Source of the DNA: Collinsella sp.
GTDB lineage: Bacteria > Actinomycetota > Coriobacteriia > Coriobacteriales > Coriobacteriaceae
Length of the DNA: 64,000 nt
Direction of reading: 5' to 3'
Assembly (NCBI GenBank): GCA_019414055.1
Contig: DXMV01000014.1
Coordinates: 1 to 64,000, forward strand
The notes beneath the pieces are model-generated. The model was not told the origin of the DNA and searched no databases. It saw only the letters and a list, made by a program, of their open reading frames with translations. The number at the start of each line of letters is the position of its first letter. The stretch's first letter is position 1. The position numbers were made by a program, and so were the translations under genes. Positions 29,083 through 38,142 of this stretch are shown one piece after another.

Positions 29083-29679
29083 CTAGATCGCGCGGCGGGC
29101 CTCGATAGCGCGGCCAAGCGTAAGCTCGTCGGCATACTCCAAGTCGCCGCCCACGGGAAGGCCGCTCGCAAGACGCGATACCTCAACGCCCAATGGCTTG
29201 ATGGTGCGAGCAAGGTAGCTCGCCGTGGTCTCGCCCTCAATGTTGGGATTGGTGGCGATAATGACCTCGTGGATGTCCTCGCGGCCCAGACGCGCCAGCA
29301 GCTCGCGGATATGCAGCTGCTCGGGACCGATCTTGTCCATGGGGCTGATCACGCCGCCCAGCACGTGGTACAGGCCATGGTAGCTGCCCGTACGCTCAAT
29401 CGCCTGGACGTCGCGCGGCTCGCCCACCACGCAAATGCGAGTGGTATCGCGCATCGGGTCCTGGCAGATGGAGCACTCGTCGGCCGTGGCGTAGTTAAAG
29501 CAACGGCTACAAAAGTGAACCTCCTGCTTGACCTCCAGGATGGCCTCGGCCAGGCGGCGGGCCTCCTCGGCATCGGCCTCGAGCAGGTAATAGGTGATGC
29601 GCTGGGCCGACTTGGGACCAATGCCCGGCAGACGGCCCAGCTCATCAAGCAGTTTTTGCAGACTGTGATTCGCACTCAT
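29083..29679 (-). CDS. recR: Recombination protein RecR
   Basis: 198 residues, the normal length. A helix-hairpin-helix (LGRLPGIGPKSAQRI) is followed by a four-Cys zinc finger (HFCSRCFNY ... CSICQDPMRD) and a Toprim domain (ICVVGEPRDV ... EVIIATNPNIEGE). RecR acts with RecF and RecO to load RecA at gaps during repair. The frame is open to 29754, but the ATG at 29679 matches the family start. It follows ybaB by 13 nt; no strong ribosome site is seen, suggesting translational coupling. dnaX-ybaB-recR is the usual order, broken here by an insertion before ybaB. Confidence 0.95.
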   Translation of the reverse strand: MSANHSLQKLLDELGRLPGIGPKSAQRITYYLLEADAEEARRLAEAILEVKQEVHFCSRCFNYATADECSICQDPMRDTTRICVVGEPRDVQAIERTGSYHGLYHVLGGVISPMDKIGPEQLHIRELLARLGREDIHEVIIATNPNIEGETTASYLARTIKPLGVEVSRLASGLPVGGDLEYADELTLGRAIEARRAI

Positions 29680-29692
29680 ATATATGCGTGTC

Positions 29693-30013
29693 TTAGAACG
29701 GCATGCCCGGGATGTTGAGGCCGCCGGTGATGGCGCCCATCTGCTTGTTGGCAAGCTCGTTGACGCCGCGAACGGCCTCGTTGACGGCAGCCATGATCAT
29801 GTCCTGCAGCATATCGACGTCCTCGGGATCGAGAGCATCGGGATCGATGGTGAGGCTGACGAGCTCCATCTCGCCGTTAACGGTCACCTTGACCATACCG
29901 CCGCCGGCAGAGGCGTCGACGGTCTGGGACTTGAGGTTCTCCTGCGCGGCGGCAAGCTGCTCCTGCATCTTGCGAGCCTGCTTCATCATCTGCTGCATGT
30001 TCATACCGGCCAT
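29693..30013 (-). CDS. YbaB/EbfC nucleoid-associated protein
   Basis: 106 residues, full family length. The start MNMQQMMKQARKMQEQL, a helix rich in Met and Gln, and the GGGMVKVTVNGEMEL strand are typical. The protein binds DNA as a tongs-shaped dimer and is encoded with recR in most bacteria. The ATG at 30013 has an AAAGGAG site. Its promoter must lie within the preceding 340 nt, since the next gene upstream is on the other strand. Confidence 0.93.
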   Translation of the reverse strand: MAGMNMQQMMKQARKMQEQLAAAQENLKSQTVDASAGGGMVKVTVNGEMELVSLTIDPDALDPEDVDMLQDMIMAAVNEAVRGVNELANKQMGAITGGLNIPGMPF

Positions 30014-30353
30014 AATGGCTCCTTTGCGTGCGGCCGCGCAACGAGCTGCAAGGGCAGCCGGGACGCGGCGGGACTTTCAAACTCAAAAATCGTACCACGG
30101 CGCGAGGCCAGCAAGCGGGGCGGACACGCTACCTCAGTCGATATACATGTCCTGGAGTGCAAGCCGCACCCAAAGATTATGCAAAGTTGAATAATTCGCA
30201 TCTGAATAATATTGAAAGCTAAATCTTGTGGAGCCGGAATCCAACATTTTATGCGTACCACTAAATGGCTAAATGCCGAACCGCTGCTCGAGGTGGCGCT
30301 CATGACGGCATGGTAAAATTTGATTGTCAAAGACAGCAATTTGGAGGTGCCCC
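30014..30353. other. Divergent promoter region of ybaB and small membrane protein
   Basis: 340 nt between divergent genes. The right half (30170-30260) is AT-rich; a CATAAT box on the minus strand near 30175 and a TAAAAT box on the plus strand at 30311-30316 are plausible -10 sites, but neither has a good -35. No gene or hairpin terminator is seen. Confidence 0.45.
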
Positions 30354-30863
30354 ATGAATGCCCCCGACGCGCTCCAAAACATCCGCTCAAAACACCCCGT
30401 TGCATATTTTCTTCTCTATCTCTTTGCCGGTTGGGTATTACTGGTTATCATCACCCACGCTATAGCCTTTGGAGCAGAACTGCTGGTAGCCGGCTCGGAC
30501 CAGCCCGTTGTTAAATGGGAAGCGACCGACGAGTGCGCCGACGGAACCCGAACCGTTTACTACAACAGCCCGTCCCTCTACCAAGAGTTCAAGGTCAAGA
30601 TAAAGGACTCAGAGATTGTCAATGCCGAGCTGGGCACCTATTCGACAATCGGAGCAACCGTCAACGCCGAGCAAGTGCAGTTCACGGACAGCCATGCGAC
30701 GTATCGTATCGACCTCAATATCCAAGGCCACCCGTCACGTACCTGTCTGCTCGAATGCGAGATCCGCGGCGCCACGTTGCACATGTCCGAAACACAAATG
30801 CGCCCGGACAAAACCCCTGAAGAGCTAGGAGTCCTAAGCCCGGCGAGCGATTCTCAGCAGTAG
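30354..30863 (+). CDS. Small membrane-anchored protein of unknown function
   Basis: 169 residues. One membrane segment (about 17-42) is followed by an extracytoplasmic beta-rich domain (50-150) with three Cys (ECADG and RTCLLEC), possibly disulphide-bonded, and a polar tail. No family recognised. The ATG at 30354 has a strong GGAGGT site. It sits alone on the plus strand inside the otherwise conserved dnaX-ybaB-recR block; its last 10 nt overlap the 3' end of the converging small gene. Confidence 0.65.
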   Translation: MNAPDALQNIRSKHPVAYFLLYLFAGWVLLVIITHAIAFGAELLVAGSDQPVVKWEATDECADGTRTVYYNSPSLYQEFKVKIKDSEIVNAELGTYSTIGATVNAEQVQFTDSHATYRIDLNIQGHPSRTCLLECEIRGATLHMSETQMRPDKTPEELGVLSPASDSQQ

Positions 30864-31126
30864 AACGATAGCCCGCCGGTTGTTTCTTTCCAACGTTTGC
30901 AAATCAGCGCATGGTTAGATGAAACAAACTGCATGATATCGCGTAAATCCCGAGCAGGAATATCGCCCTTGTTATGGGCCAGCTTGCATCCGCCGGAGCG
31001 AGTAAGCCATATCTTGGTCGCCTCGGCAGTGGGGCGCTTGACCGCTATATGAACATGGACGGGTTCACCGTTCTCCCCTGTCCAGAAAAAGATGACGTAC
31101 GGCCCGAGTCGGAAGAGACTAGGCAT
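30854..31126 (-). CDS. DUF4160-like small protein
   Basis: 90 residues. The start MPSLFRLGPYVIFFWTGE and the PVHVHIAVKRPT stretch match the DUF4160 pattern (MPxI-type start, then a PxHxHV motif). DUF4160 genes are usually two-gene partners and are sometimes proposed as toxin-antitoxin-like; the function is not established. The frame is open to 31297, but the ATG at 31126 matches the family start. It overlaps the upstream small gene by 8 nt, so the two are coupled. Confidence 0.7.
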   Translation of the reverse strand: MPSLFRLGPYVIFFWTGENGEPVHVHIAVKRPTAEATKIWLTRSGGCKLAHNKGDIPARDLRDIMQFVSSNHALICKRWKETTGGLSFYC

Positions 31127-31379
31127 AGACTCGTCCGCCTTCGTAAGCAAAACGCAAGATAAGCGGGGCGTTATTACGCACAAAATCATCGAGTTCTTTG
31201 AGGTCCGCTTCGCTAAAGCCCTCGTGCGACACCCAATTGAATGCCGGCAAGATACATTCCGCCGTGTCAAAGCCCCAATCGCGTGGGCGCTCCACAACGA
31301 TCTTCACCGTGTTGTCCTCGCGGACTTCGGAATACGAGATTTGCGTATCGTCCTCAAGACGGACATATTCCCACATCAT
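31119..31379 (-). CDS. Partner of DUF4160-like protein, unknown
   Basis: 86 residues, soluble and acidic, beginning MMWEYVRLEDDTQISYSE. Not recognised. It overlaps the DUF4160-like gene by 8 nt and lies 55 nt after dnaX on the same strand, so it may be transcribed from dnaX or from its own promoter. Size and pairing resemble an antitoxin or a regulator for the partner, which is inference only. Confidence 0.62.
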   Translation of the reverse strand: MMWEYVRLEDDTQISYSEVREDNTVKIVVERPRDWGFDTAECILPAFNWVSHEGFSEADLKELDDFVRNNAPLILRFAYEGGRVYA

Positions 31380-31433
31380 AAGCTCGCTCCGTTCAAAGAG
31401 ATCTCTTCTTGAGCAGTATACCCGCCCGCGCGG

Positions 31434-33884
31434 TTACTCCACCGGTTTGAAGATGGTGGACTGGCCGAAGACACTGCGGATGAGGGCTTTGGCCTCGTCC
31501 TCGGTCTGCGGGATGCTTGGGGCTGCGCCCTGATGGCCGAAGAGGCTGCCCGCGCCGGGGTTGGACTCCCAGGGAGCCGCAGGAGCGTCCTCCTCTTTGG
31601 GGGCAGTTGCAGCGGGCTTGGGCGCGGACGCCGCACCCGGCACGTCGAACGGGGGCAGATCGTCCCCGCCGGCATCGGCAACAAAACCGCCGACCATGGC
31701 ATCGTCGTAGGGAACCTGCTCGGATTCCCACGGCGCAGACGGCGCGGCGGGCTGAGCCGTGGGAGCGGACGCGCGCTCGGGCGCTCGGGGTGCGGGCTCG
31801 GTCGGGAGCTTGCCCGTGGCAGGAACGCCGGCGGGGTTGTCGGAGCGCAGCCAGGGGGCCTTGGCCAGGTCGGATGACTTGGGCGCAGGCGCGGGGATCG
31901 GAACAGCCGGTTTGGGCGCAGCGGGTTCAGGCGCCGACGGGGTCGGTGCCGCTACCGGTGCCGCTTTTGGCTGCGTCGCGCTGGCGCTCGAGGATGCAGG
32001 GGCCGCCGAGGACACGGGTTGCGGGTCCGCAGATGCCGCAGCCCGTGCAGATGGAGAATGCTCCTCATGTTGAGGAGCCGGCGTGCCACCCCCATCCAGG
32101 ACATAGTCGACGGTACGACGACCGAAGACCGCGCAGACCGTCGGCAGGACCACCGACTGCGTGTCGGCGCGACCGAGCATCTTGATGGCAAAGGTCGAGC
32201 CCGCGGGGAACGAGACCGTGAGCTTGGAGCCGTCATCTGACGTGGCGCGGGCATTGAGCAAAAGCCCTGCGTAGGAGGCCTGACGGGCCTTGACGCGTTC
32301 GACGACCTCGGCCCATTTGCGCTGGAGCTCACCGGCATCCTCGACCGCGGGGGTCTCGGCGGCGCCGGCGGCAGCAACCTGAGCGGCAGTGTTGGGCTTG
32401 GACACCGGCACGGTCGATGCAGCAGGCGCGGGAGCCGTAACGGGTTGAGGCGCAGGCGTTACAGGTTTGGACGCGGGAGCCGGAGCCGCGGACTTGGGCG
32501 CAGGCTGGGCAGCTGGAACAGCAGCGCCGCGGTCCCAAGGCATGCCACCCTGATGCGCGGACGTAGCAGCGGGGGCGGCGGTCGCCGCAGGAGTAACAGC
32601 TCGGGCACCCGAGATCAGCGTCGGTTGCTGTGTCGTCGCAGGTGCAGCCACGACAGCCGCAGACGCACTCGCTTGAGCAGCAGCCACGCTCGCCGGAACG
32701 GCGGCGTTGGCAACCATGGCCTCCAAGCGCGCCACGCGCTCGGCCAGGGCCTCAATGGTCAGATCGGCCTCGGGACGTGCCAGGCGGGTGCAGGCGATCT
32801 CGAGCACCAGGCGCACGTCGCTCGCGCCCCTCATCTCCAAGGCGGCATCGTCGAGCACCGTCAGCACGCGAGCCAAACGATCGGCAGGATGCTCGCCAAA
32901 GGCAGCGGCCTCGGCAGCAAGCGCCTCGGCCTGCTCGGCCCCGCCCTCAAACAGCTCGGCGCGGGCGCCGGCAACGCAGGCCACGTACACATCGCGCACA
33001 TGCGCCACCAGGTCGCGCGTCAGCTCAAGCAGGTCATTGCCTTCCTCGACCTGCGCGCGAATGAGCCCATACAGCTCGGCGACATCACGATCGGCAATGG
33101 CACGCGCAAACTCGCCCAGAATCTGGTCCGAAACTTCGCCCAAAAGCGAGCGGGCATCGTCCGCATGCACGGTGCCGTTGCCAAAGACGCTCAGCTGCTC
33201 CAGCGTGGAGAGCGCGTCGCGCATGCCGCCCTTGGCATGGCGTGCCACGATGGCAAGCGCCTCGTCGTCGTAGTCGAAGCCCTCCTGCTCGCACACGTAT
33301 GCCAGGCGGCGCTCGATATCCTCGTTACCGATGCGGTGGAAATCGAAACGCTGGCAGCGCGAGAGGATGGTCTCCAGAATTTTTTGCGGGTCGGTGGTGC
33401 ACAGCACAAAAATCACGTGTGCCGGCGGCTCCTCGAGCGTCTTGAGCAGCGCGTTGAACGCCGCCGTCGTGAGCATGTGGACCTCGTCGATGATATAGAT
33501 CTTGTACTTGCCGCGCACCGGGGCAAAGTTGACGGAGTTGATGATCTCCTCGCGCACATTGTCTACGCCGGTACGGCTTGCGGCATCGAGCTCGTAGACG
33601 TCTGGGTGGTTGCCCTCGGCGATGAGCTCGCACTCCTCACAGGTGCCGTCGGGCATGCAGCCGCTCGCGCCCTCGGCGCGGGCCGCCTCGGCATTGCGGC
33701 ACAGCAGCGCCTTGGCAAGGATGCGCGCCATGGTGGTCTTGCCCGTGCCGCGCGGTCCGCAGAACAGGTACGCGTGGGACAGGCGCCCCTCGGTGATGGC
33801 GTGCTCGAGCGTCGAGACGATATGCTGCTGGCCCACCACGGAGTCGAAGGTGAGCGGGCGATACTTTCGGTACAACGATTCCAT
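31434..33884 (-). CDS. dnaX: DNA polymerase III subunit gamma/tau
   Basis: 816 residues. The AAA+ clamp-loader core (1-370) has Walker A G43-PRGTGKT-50, a four-Cys zinc module (CRNAE ... CMPDGTCEEC), the DEVHML Walker B and the sensor SRCQRF. The second half (about 375-816) is largely Ala/Pro-rich and low in complexity apart from a short folded segment near 510-590, much longer than in most firmicute relatives. It loads the sliding clamp and holds the polymerase cores. The frame is open to 34103, but the ATG at 33884 has a GGGGGAG site and starts with the conserved ESLYRKYRP. Divergent from the YcxB-like gene. Confidence 0.96.
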   Translation of the reverse strand: MESLYRKYRPLTFDSVVGQQHIVSTLEHAITEGRLSHAYLFCGPRGTGKTTMARILAKALLCRNAEAARAEGASGCMPDGTCEECELIAEGNHPDVYELDAASRTGVDNVREEIINSVNFAPVRGKYKIYIIDEVHMLTTAAFNALLKTLEEPPAHVIFVLCTTDPQKILETILSRCQRFDFHRIGNEDIERRLAYVCEQEGFDYDDEALAIVARHAKGGMRDALSTLEQLSVFGNGTVHADDARSLLGEVSDQILGEFARAIADRDVAELYGLIRAQVEEGNDLLELTRDLVAHVRDVYVACVAGARAELFEGGAEQAEALAAEAAAFGEHPADRLARVLTVLDDAALEMRGASDVRLVLEIACTRLARPEADLTIEALAERVARLEAMVANAAVPASVAAAQASASAAVVAAPATTQQPTLISGARAVTPAATAAPAATSAHQGGMPWDRGAAVPAAQPAPKSAAPAPASKPVTPAPQPVTAPAPAASTVPVSKPNTAAQVAAAGAAETPAVEDAGELQRKWAEVVERVKARQASYAGLLLNARATSDDGSKLTVSFPAGSTFAIKMLGRADTQSVVLPTVCAVFGRRTVDYVLDGGGTPAPQHEEHSPSARAAASADPQPVSSAAPASSSASATQPKAAPVAAPTPSAPEPAAPKPAVPIPAPAPKSSDLAKAPWLRSDNPAGVPATGKLPTEPAPRAPERASAPTAQPAAPSAPWESEQVPYDDAMVGGFVADAGGDDLPPFDVPGAASAPKPAATAPKEEDAPAAPWESNPGAGSLFGHQGAAPSIPQTEDEAKALIRSVFGQSTIFKPVE

Positions 33885-33999
33885 GGGTGCTCCCCCGGGT
33901 ATACTGAGTCTTGTTGCCGCGACGACCATGCGGTCGCACGGCATACTGCATCCATAATAACCCGTACGGCGAGCCCGCCGCGATAGGAGTCCAAAGAGC

Positions 34000-34716
34000 A
34001 TGGCAGACGCAGAGAGCAACCTCGTTCCCTCCGAAGCAGCCGACCAGGTCGAGGTCGCGCTCGAGGCGCAGGCAGCAGCCGATGACGGCATCCTGTACCT
34101 CAACGAGTATCAGTACGAAAACGACCTCGTCACCGATTTCGCCCGCTTGGTTGCCTCGCCCAGGCGCCGCGGCTCCCTGTACGTCGCCGCCGCGATTGCC
34201 GCGCTCATCGGCATCGGCATGCTGGTGGCCGGCGGCAGCTGGATCAAGTTCGGCGTCGTGCTGATCGTGTTCGGCGCCTTTTTGGCCTGGTGGAGCAAAA
34301 ACCTGCACCACACCCTCGCCCGCGACTTTATCGACGCCGTCGAGGCAGACGAGTCCATGGGTGGCCGCTATCGCCGCGTCGCCGCCAACGAGGACGGCCT
34401 GATGGTCTGGGGCAAGAGTGGAAAGTCGCAGTTCTTCCCGTTTGAGAAGCTCGACCACGTACTCGACGGCGAGCGCATCTTTGTGGCCATGTTCGCCGAC
34501 CAGGGCGTGACGATTCCCAAGGACACCTTTGTCCGCGGCGATGCCGAGCAGTTTGGTCCCTTCCTTAAGGCGCGTATCAACAAAAAACTCCGCATCGAGA
34601 CCAAACGCAAGAAGATGAAGGCCGAAAAGGCCGCTGCCAAGGCCAAACAGGGCGACCAGCCCAAAAAGGACGCTCCCAAGCAGCGTAGGCAGAAGAAGAA
34701 CAAGAAGAAGCGCTAA
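34000..34716 (+). CDS. YcxB-like membrane protein
   Basis: 238 residues: an acidic N-terminus, two membrane segments (about 62-80 and 84-102), a cytoplasmic beta-rich domain that fits the YcxB-like family (SQFFPFEKLDHVLDGERIFV is the typical segment), and a strongly Lys-rich tail (205-238) that could bind RNA or acidic lipids. Function unknown. The ATG has a TAGGAG site at normal spacing. It precedes the kinase operon by 142 nt and may or may not be part of it. Confidence 0.7.
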   Translation: MADAESNLVPSEAADQVEVALEAQAAADDGILYLNEYQYENDLVTDFARLVASPRRRGSLYVAAAIAALIGIGMLVAGGSWIKFGVVLIVFGAFLAWWSKNLHHTLARDFIDAVEADESMGGRYRRVAANEDGLMVWGKSGKSQFFPFEKLDHVLDGERIFVAMFADQGVTIPKDTFVRGDAEQFGPFLKARINKKLRIETKRKKMKAEKAAAKAKQGDQPKKDAPKQRRQKKNKKKR

Positions 34717-34858
34717 GGCCAAGTCAGATAGGCCACCTCGCCCCGCTACCCTCACCATGCGCCCGAGCGTGCTAAACTAGCAGCATCTATGCCACCGCGA
34801 ATGGCTCGGCCCCGCGCCCGCCGCTCGCAAATGAACTTTAAACGCACGAGGGTTGGCC

Positions 34859-36712
34859 ATGCCGCTTTTCTCGCAACATACCGCCCGGTTCTCGCCGGAC
34901 GTTCCCTTGGAGGGCACCAGCTCTCGCGAGCTGCTCAAGCGGTACCAGCCGCTCGAGACGCTTGCGACCGGCGGTTTTGGCTCCATCGAGATCTGCCGCG
35001 ACACGCACTTGCGCCGCCGCGTCGCCATTAAGCGCATCCCCCTTATCAACGGTGCCGGCATGCCCGCCAGCGACATCATGGATGTCCTGCGCGAGGCACA
35101 CACCGCCGCCATGCTTCAACATCCCAATATCGTGCAGGTTATCGACTTTACGCACGATACCGCCTATGCCTACCTAGTCATGGAATATGTCGACGGCATG
35201 TCGCTGGCCGAGTTTTTGCATCGCGTGGACGGCCATTCGCTCACCTTTGACGAGGCCGCGGCCATTGCCGACGCGCTGGGGCAGGCGCTCACCTTCGCCC
35301 ATAGCAATGGCGTGCTCCACCTGGACATCAAGCCCGCCAACGTGCTCATCGACCACTCGGGCAACGTTAAGCTCACCGATTTTGGCATGGCACGTCTGTC
35401 GTCTGCCGGCGGCTTTGGCGGCTCGCGCGGCGGCACCATCGGCTACATGCCACCCGAACAGCTCGACATCGAGACCGGCACGGTCGACGAGCGCGCCGAT
35501 GTCTTTGCCCTCGCCTGTGTGATCTACGAGGGCCTGTGCGGCAGCGCTCCCTTTATGGCCGCCACGCCCGGCGACTCGCTCGGCCGCATCATCGGCGGTG
35601 CCACCTACCCCAGTGAGCTCATCCCGCACTTTCCCCCGGGAGCCGAGGCTGCGCTCATGAGCGCCCTCTCCCCCATGCCGCAAGACCGCCCCAACAGCAT
35701 CGAGGCGTTTTGCGACCAGCTGCTCGCCGGCTTGGGCAGCGTGCGCGAGGGCCGTCGCAGCCTGGAGCAGATGGTGGGCGAGCTTTCGGATGACGAGCAC
35801 GCGGCAGACGATATCGAATCGTTGCCCTATGAGGACGACACCATCGAGGTCGACCCCGCACTCGGCTGGGCGGGCACGCGTTGGAGCCACGCGCGCGATT
35901 ACACCATGCGCGCCATCTCGGCGCTAACGTGTGGTGCCTTTAGCTTTTTGCTCATGCAGACGGCTGGCGTCGCGGCGCTTCCCGGACTTATTGCCGCGGC
36001 CATCGCAATTGGGGCGGCCGCCGGCCTGGCCCCGCAGATTGGCTCGGCTATCTCGGCCGTGGGTTTTTTGGTACTTATGGCCAACGCCACCATGCAGGCG
36101 CAGGGCATCCTGTCGATGCTGCCCGTCGCGGTGCTCTTTGCCGCCACCATGTCCGGTTGGTGGATCGCCTGGGGCCGCACCGAAGCCGCCGCGAGCGCCG
36201 CGCTCACCTGCGCGGTGGCACTTGGCTGTCTAACGGGCGACGTCCTCCTTGCCGCCGGGGTCGCCGCCGGCATCGCGGCCTTTTGGCTCGGCCCGGCAAG
36301 CGCCGCGGCCGCCACGGGGATGGGCGCGCTTTTTGGCCGCCTGGCTACGGTTGCGCTTTCTGCCGGAGGCGTGCTGGGGCTCGGCAATGTTGCCGCAGCG
36401 CTGGGAGACATGCTCTTCTGGGCTGCCGTTGTGCTCGTCGCGACGACAGCTGCATTGACATCTCTGCTGCTCAACGCCCATGCCAAGCGTGCTGAGCAGG
36501 GCTCGAACCTGGCTGCAATCGCTGCCATCGCCGGCTGCGGAATAGGCTCCGCAACGTCGCTCTGTCTTGCACACCATATGGAAATTGCCAGCCTTGCGGC
36601 CGCGGTCGTCGTCAAGGCGGCGGTTGCGGGAACCCTATCCTCTATAATCGTTGGGATATGCCTATATTTGCTCGGATACCAAAGAACCTATACGGAGAGT
36701 GATCTTTCGTGA
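34859..36712 (+). CDS. Ser/Thr protein kinase with polytopic C-terminus
   Basis: 617 residues. The kinase domain (about 20-290) has the glycine loop ATGGFGS, Lys in VAIKRI, the catalytic loop LHLDIKPANVL and DFGMAR. The Arg before the catalytic Asp is Leu (HLD), so it is a non-RD kinase and may not need activation-loop phosphorylation. After an acidic linker come about eight membrane segments (350-615), rich in Ala and Gly. The frame is open to a TTG at 34853, but the ATG at 34859 has the better-spaced GAGG site. Its last codons overlap the FhaA start by 4 bp (GTGA). First gene of the envelope signalling operon. Confidence 0.88.
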   Translation: MPLFSQHTARFSPDVPLEGTSSRELLKRYQPLETLATGGFGSIEICRDTHLRRRVAIKRIPLINGAGMPASDIMDVLREAHTAAMLQHPNIVQVIDFTHDTAYAYLVMEYVDGMSLAEFLHRVDGHSLTFDEAAAIADALGQALTFAHSNGVLHLDIKPANVLIDHSGNVKLTDFGMARLSSAGGFGGSRGGTIGYMPPEQLDIETGTVDERADVFALACVIYEGLCGSAPFMAATPGDSLGRIIGGATYPSELIPHFPPGAEAALMSALSPMPQDRPNSIEAFCDQLLAGLGSVREGRRSLEQMVGELSDDEHAADDIESLPYEDDTIEVDPALGWAGTRWSHARDYTMRAISALTCGAFSFLLMQTAGVAALPGLIAAAIAIGAAAGLAPQIGSAISAVGFLVLMANATMQAQGILSMLPVAVLFAATMSGWWIAWGRTEAAASAALTCAVALGCLTGDVLLAAGVAAGIAAFWLGPASAAAATGMGALFGRLATVALSAGGVLGLGNVAAALGDMLFWAAVVLVATTAALTSLLLNAHAKRAEQGSNLAAIAAIAGCGIGSATSLCLAHHMEIASLAAAVVVKAAVAGTLSSIIVGICLYLLGYQRTYTESDLS

Positions 36713-37719
36713 ACTTCCTGAACATCTTCGAGGACCACGTGGCCGGCATCTTCGGTGCCACCCGTGCCCCGTTCTCCTTTAAGAAGCTTGCCAAGCAGGC
36801 CGCTCGCGACATGGAGGATCAGACTCTGGTGATCAACGGCGTCAACACCGCGCCGGCACTCTATACCATCCTGATCGCCGCCGACGACGATCCCATGCTC
36901 GCCCCGTTCTACCCCGAGCTTTCGCGCGAAGTCCGCGAGTTTGTGAAGGCACAGGCCGAAAAGCGCCGCTATGTGTTTGTCGGCGAGCCCCTCGTTCGCT
37001 TTATGATCGACCCGCAGCTGCGTGCCGGTAAGTTCTCGGTCTTTGCCGAGAACGTCGACGCCCCCACGCTCGGTCGTCTGTACGAGGAGGAGCGCGCCTA
37101 CCAGAATGGCCTGGGCCAGAACAACTCGGCCGCAAGCCGCGCTGCCAGTGCTCCCCGCGCCGGCAAGCAGCAATTCGCCGCTCCGCAGCAACAGCGCTCC
37201 GCCGCCATGCCCCAGCAGCCGGCGCCCCGTGCCGCCGCTCCCGACCCGCTCGCCGTGGCCGATCCCTTTGCGCCCAACGTCCCCGACCCCGCCGCAGCGC
37301 CCATCCCCGTGCCGCAGACCGTCTCTCGTGACGCCCTCGCCGGTATGGGCGGAGCCGCCGCGACCGGCGCCGCCGTGGGCCTTGGCGCCGCGGCCGGTAT
37401 TGCCTCCAACATGGCGAGCACCCGCGCCCCGCAGCGCCCGCTCGCCCAGCTCGTCGACGTCGTGAGCGGCGAGAGCCACAGCATCACTTCCGCGCAGGTG
37501 ACCATCGGTCGCGAGCGCTCGGTTTCGGACATCGCCCTGCGCGACCCCAACGTGTCGCGCCGCCACGCCCAGCTCACCTTTACCGGATCGGACTGGTCGA
37601 TCGAAGACCTCAACTCCACCAACGGCACGCTCGTCAACAACCGCCGCATCACGCGCTGCCCGCTGCGCAACGGCGACCTGCTGACGTTTGGCCTAAGCAC
37701 CTTTGAATTTAGGGGATAG
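36709..37719 (+). CDS. FhaA-like protein (DUF3662 plus FHA)
   Basis: 336 residues with a GTG start overlapping the kinase stop. The N-terminal domain (1-125) matches the DUF3662 domain of mycobacterial FhaA. A Pro/Ala/Gln-rich linker (130-240) follows, then a C-terminal FHA domain with NVSRRHAQL and IEDLNSTNGTLV. FhaA in mycobacteria binds phosphorylated partners of peptidoglycan synthesis at poles and septum; the same role is inferred here from the operon. Note that the ribosome site (GAGAGTGATC region) lies within the end of the kinase gene. Confidence 0.9.
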   Translation: MNFLNIFEDHVAGIFGATRAPFSFKKLAKQAARDMEDQTLVINGVNTAPALYTILIAADDDPMLAPFYPELSREVREFVKAQAEKRRYVFVGEPLVRFMIDPQLRAGKFSVFAENVDAPTLGRLYEEERAYQNGLGQNNSAASRAASAPRAGKQQFAAPQQQRSAAMPQQPAPRAAAPDPLAVADPFAPNVPDPAAAPIPVPQTVSRDALAGMGGAAATGAAVGLGAAAGIASNMASTRAPQRPLAQLVDVVSGESHSITSAQVTIGRERSVSDIALRDPNVSRRHAQLTFTGSDWSIEDLNSTNGTLVNNRRITRCPLRNGDLLTFGLSTFEFRG

Positions 37720-37725
37720 TCGCTT

Positions 37726-38142
37726 ATGAACATCGATATCGTCCTTTTTGCAGGCCGCATCGTCCTGGTCGCCCTGCTCTACATCTTCCTGTTCGCCGTC
37801 ATGAAAACCGGCGTGGGACTCGTACGCGGCCAGCGCCGTGACTCCGCTATCTGGACGATCGATGTGGACAAGGGTCCGCGCGGCATCCGTGGCATCCATG
37901 TAGACATGCTCGGCCCCGTCATCGTAGGCCGCTCGCCGTCCTCGGACATCTGCATCAACGAACCGTTTGTCTCGGCCTCGCACGCACGCTTTTCGCTGCA
38001 GGGCCCGGCACTCATTATCGAAGACCTCAACTCGCTGAACGGCACGCTCGTTAACGGCCGTCAGCTGGTGGAGCCCGCAACGCTGCGCGAGGGCGACGAG
38101 GTCCAGATTGGCGACGTGGTCATGAAGGTGAACCGTCGATGA
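37726..38142 (+). CDS. FhaB-like membrane FHA protein
   Basis: 138 residues: an N-terminal membrane segment (about 4-26) and one FHA domain (55-135) with the SASHARF and IEDLNSLNGTLV motifs. It matches FhaB (FipA partner) of actinobacteria in size and layout. It follows FhaA by 6 nt and overlaps the phosphatase start by 4 bp. It probably docks phosphorylated kinase or SEDS-PBP partner at the membrane. Confidence 0.9.
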   Translation: MNIDIVLFAGRIVLVALLYIFLFAVMKTGVGLVRGQRRDSAIWTIDVDKGPRGIRGIHVDMLGPVIVGRSPSSDICINEPFVSASHARFSLQGPALIIEDLNSLNGTLVNGRQLVEPATLREGDEVQIGDVVMKVNRR

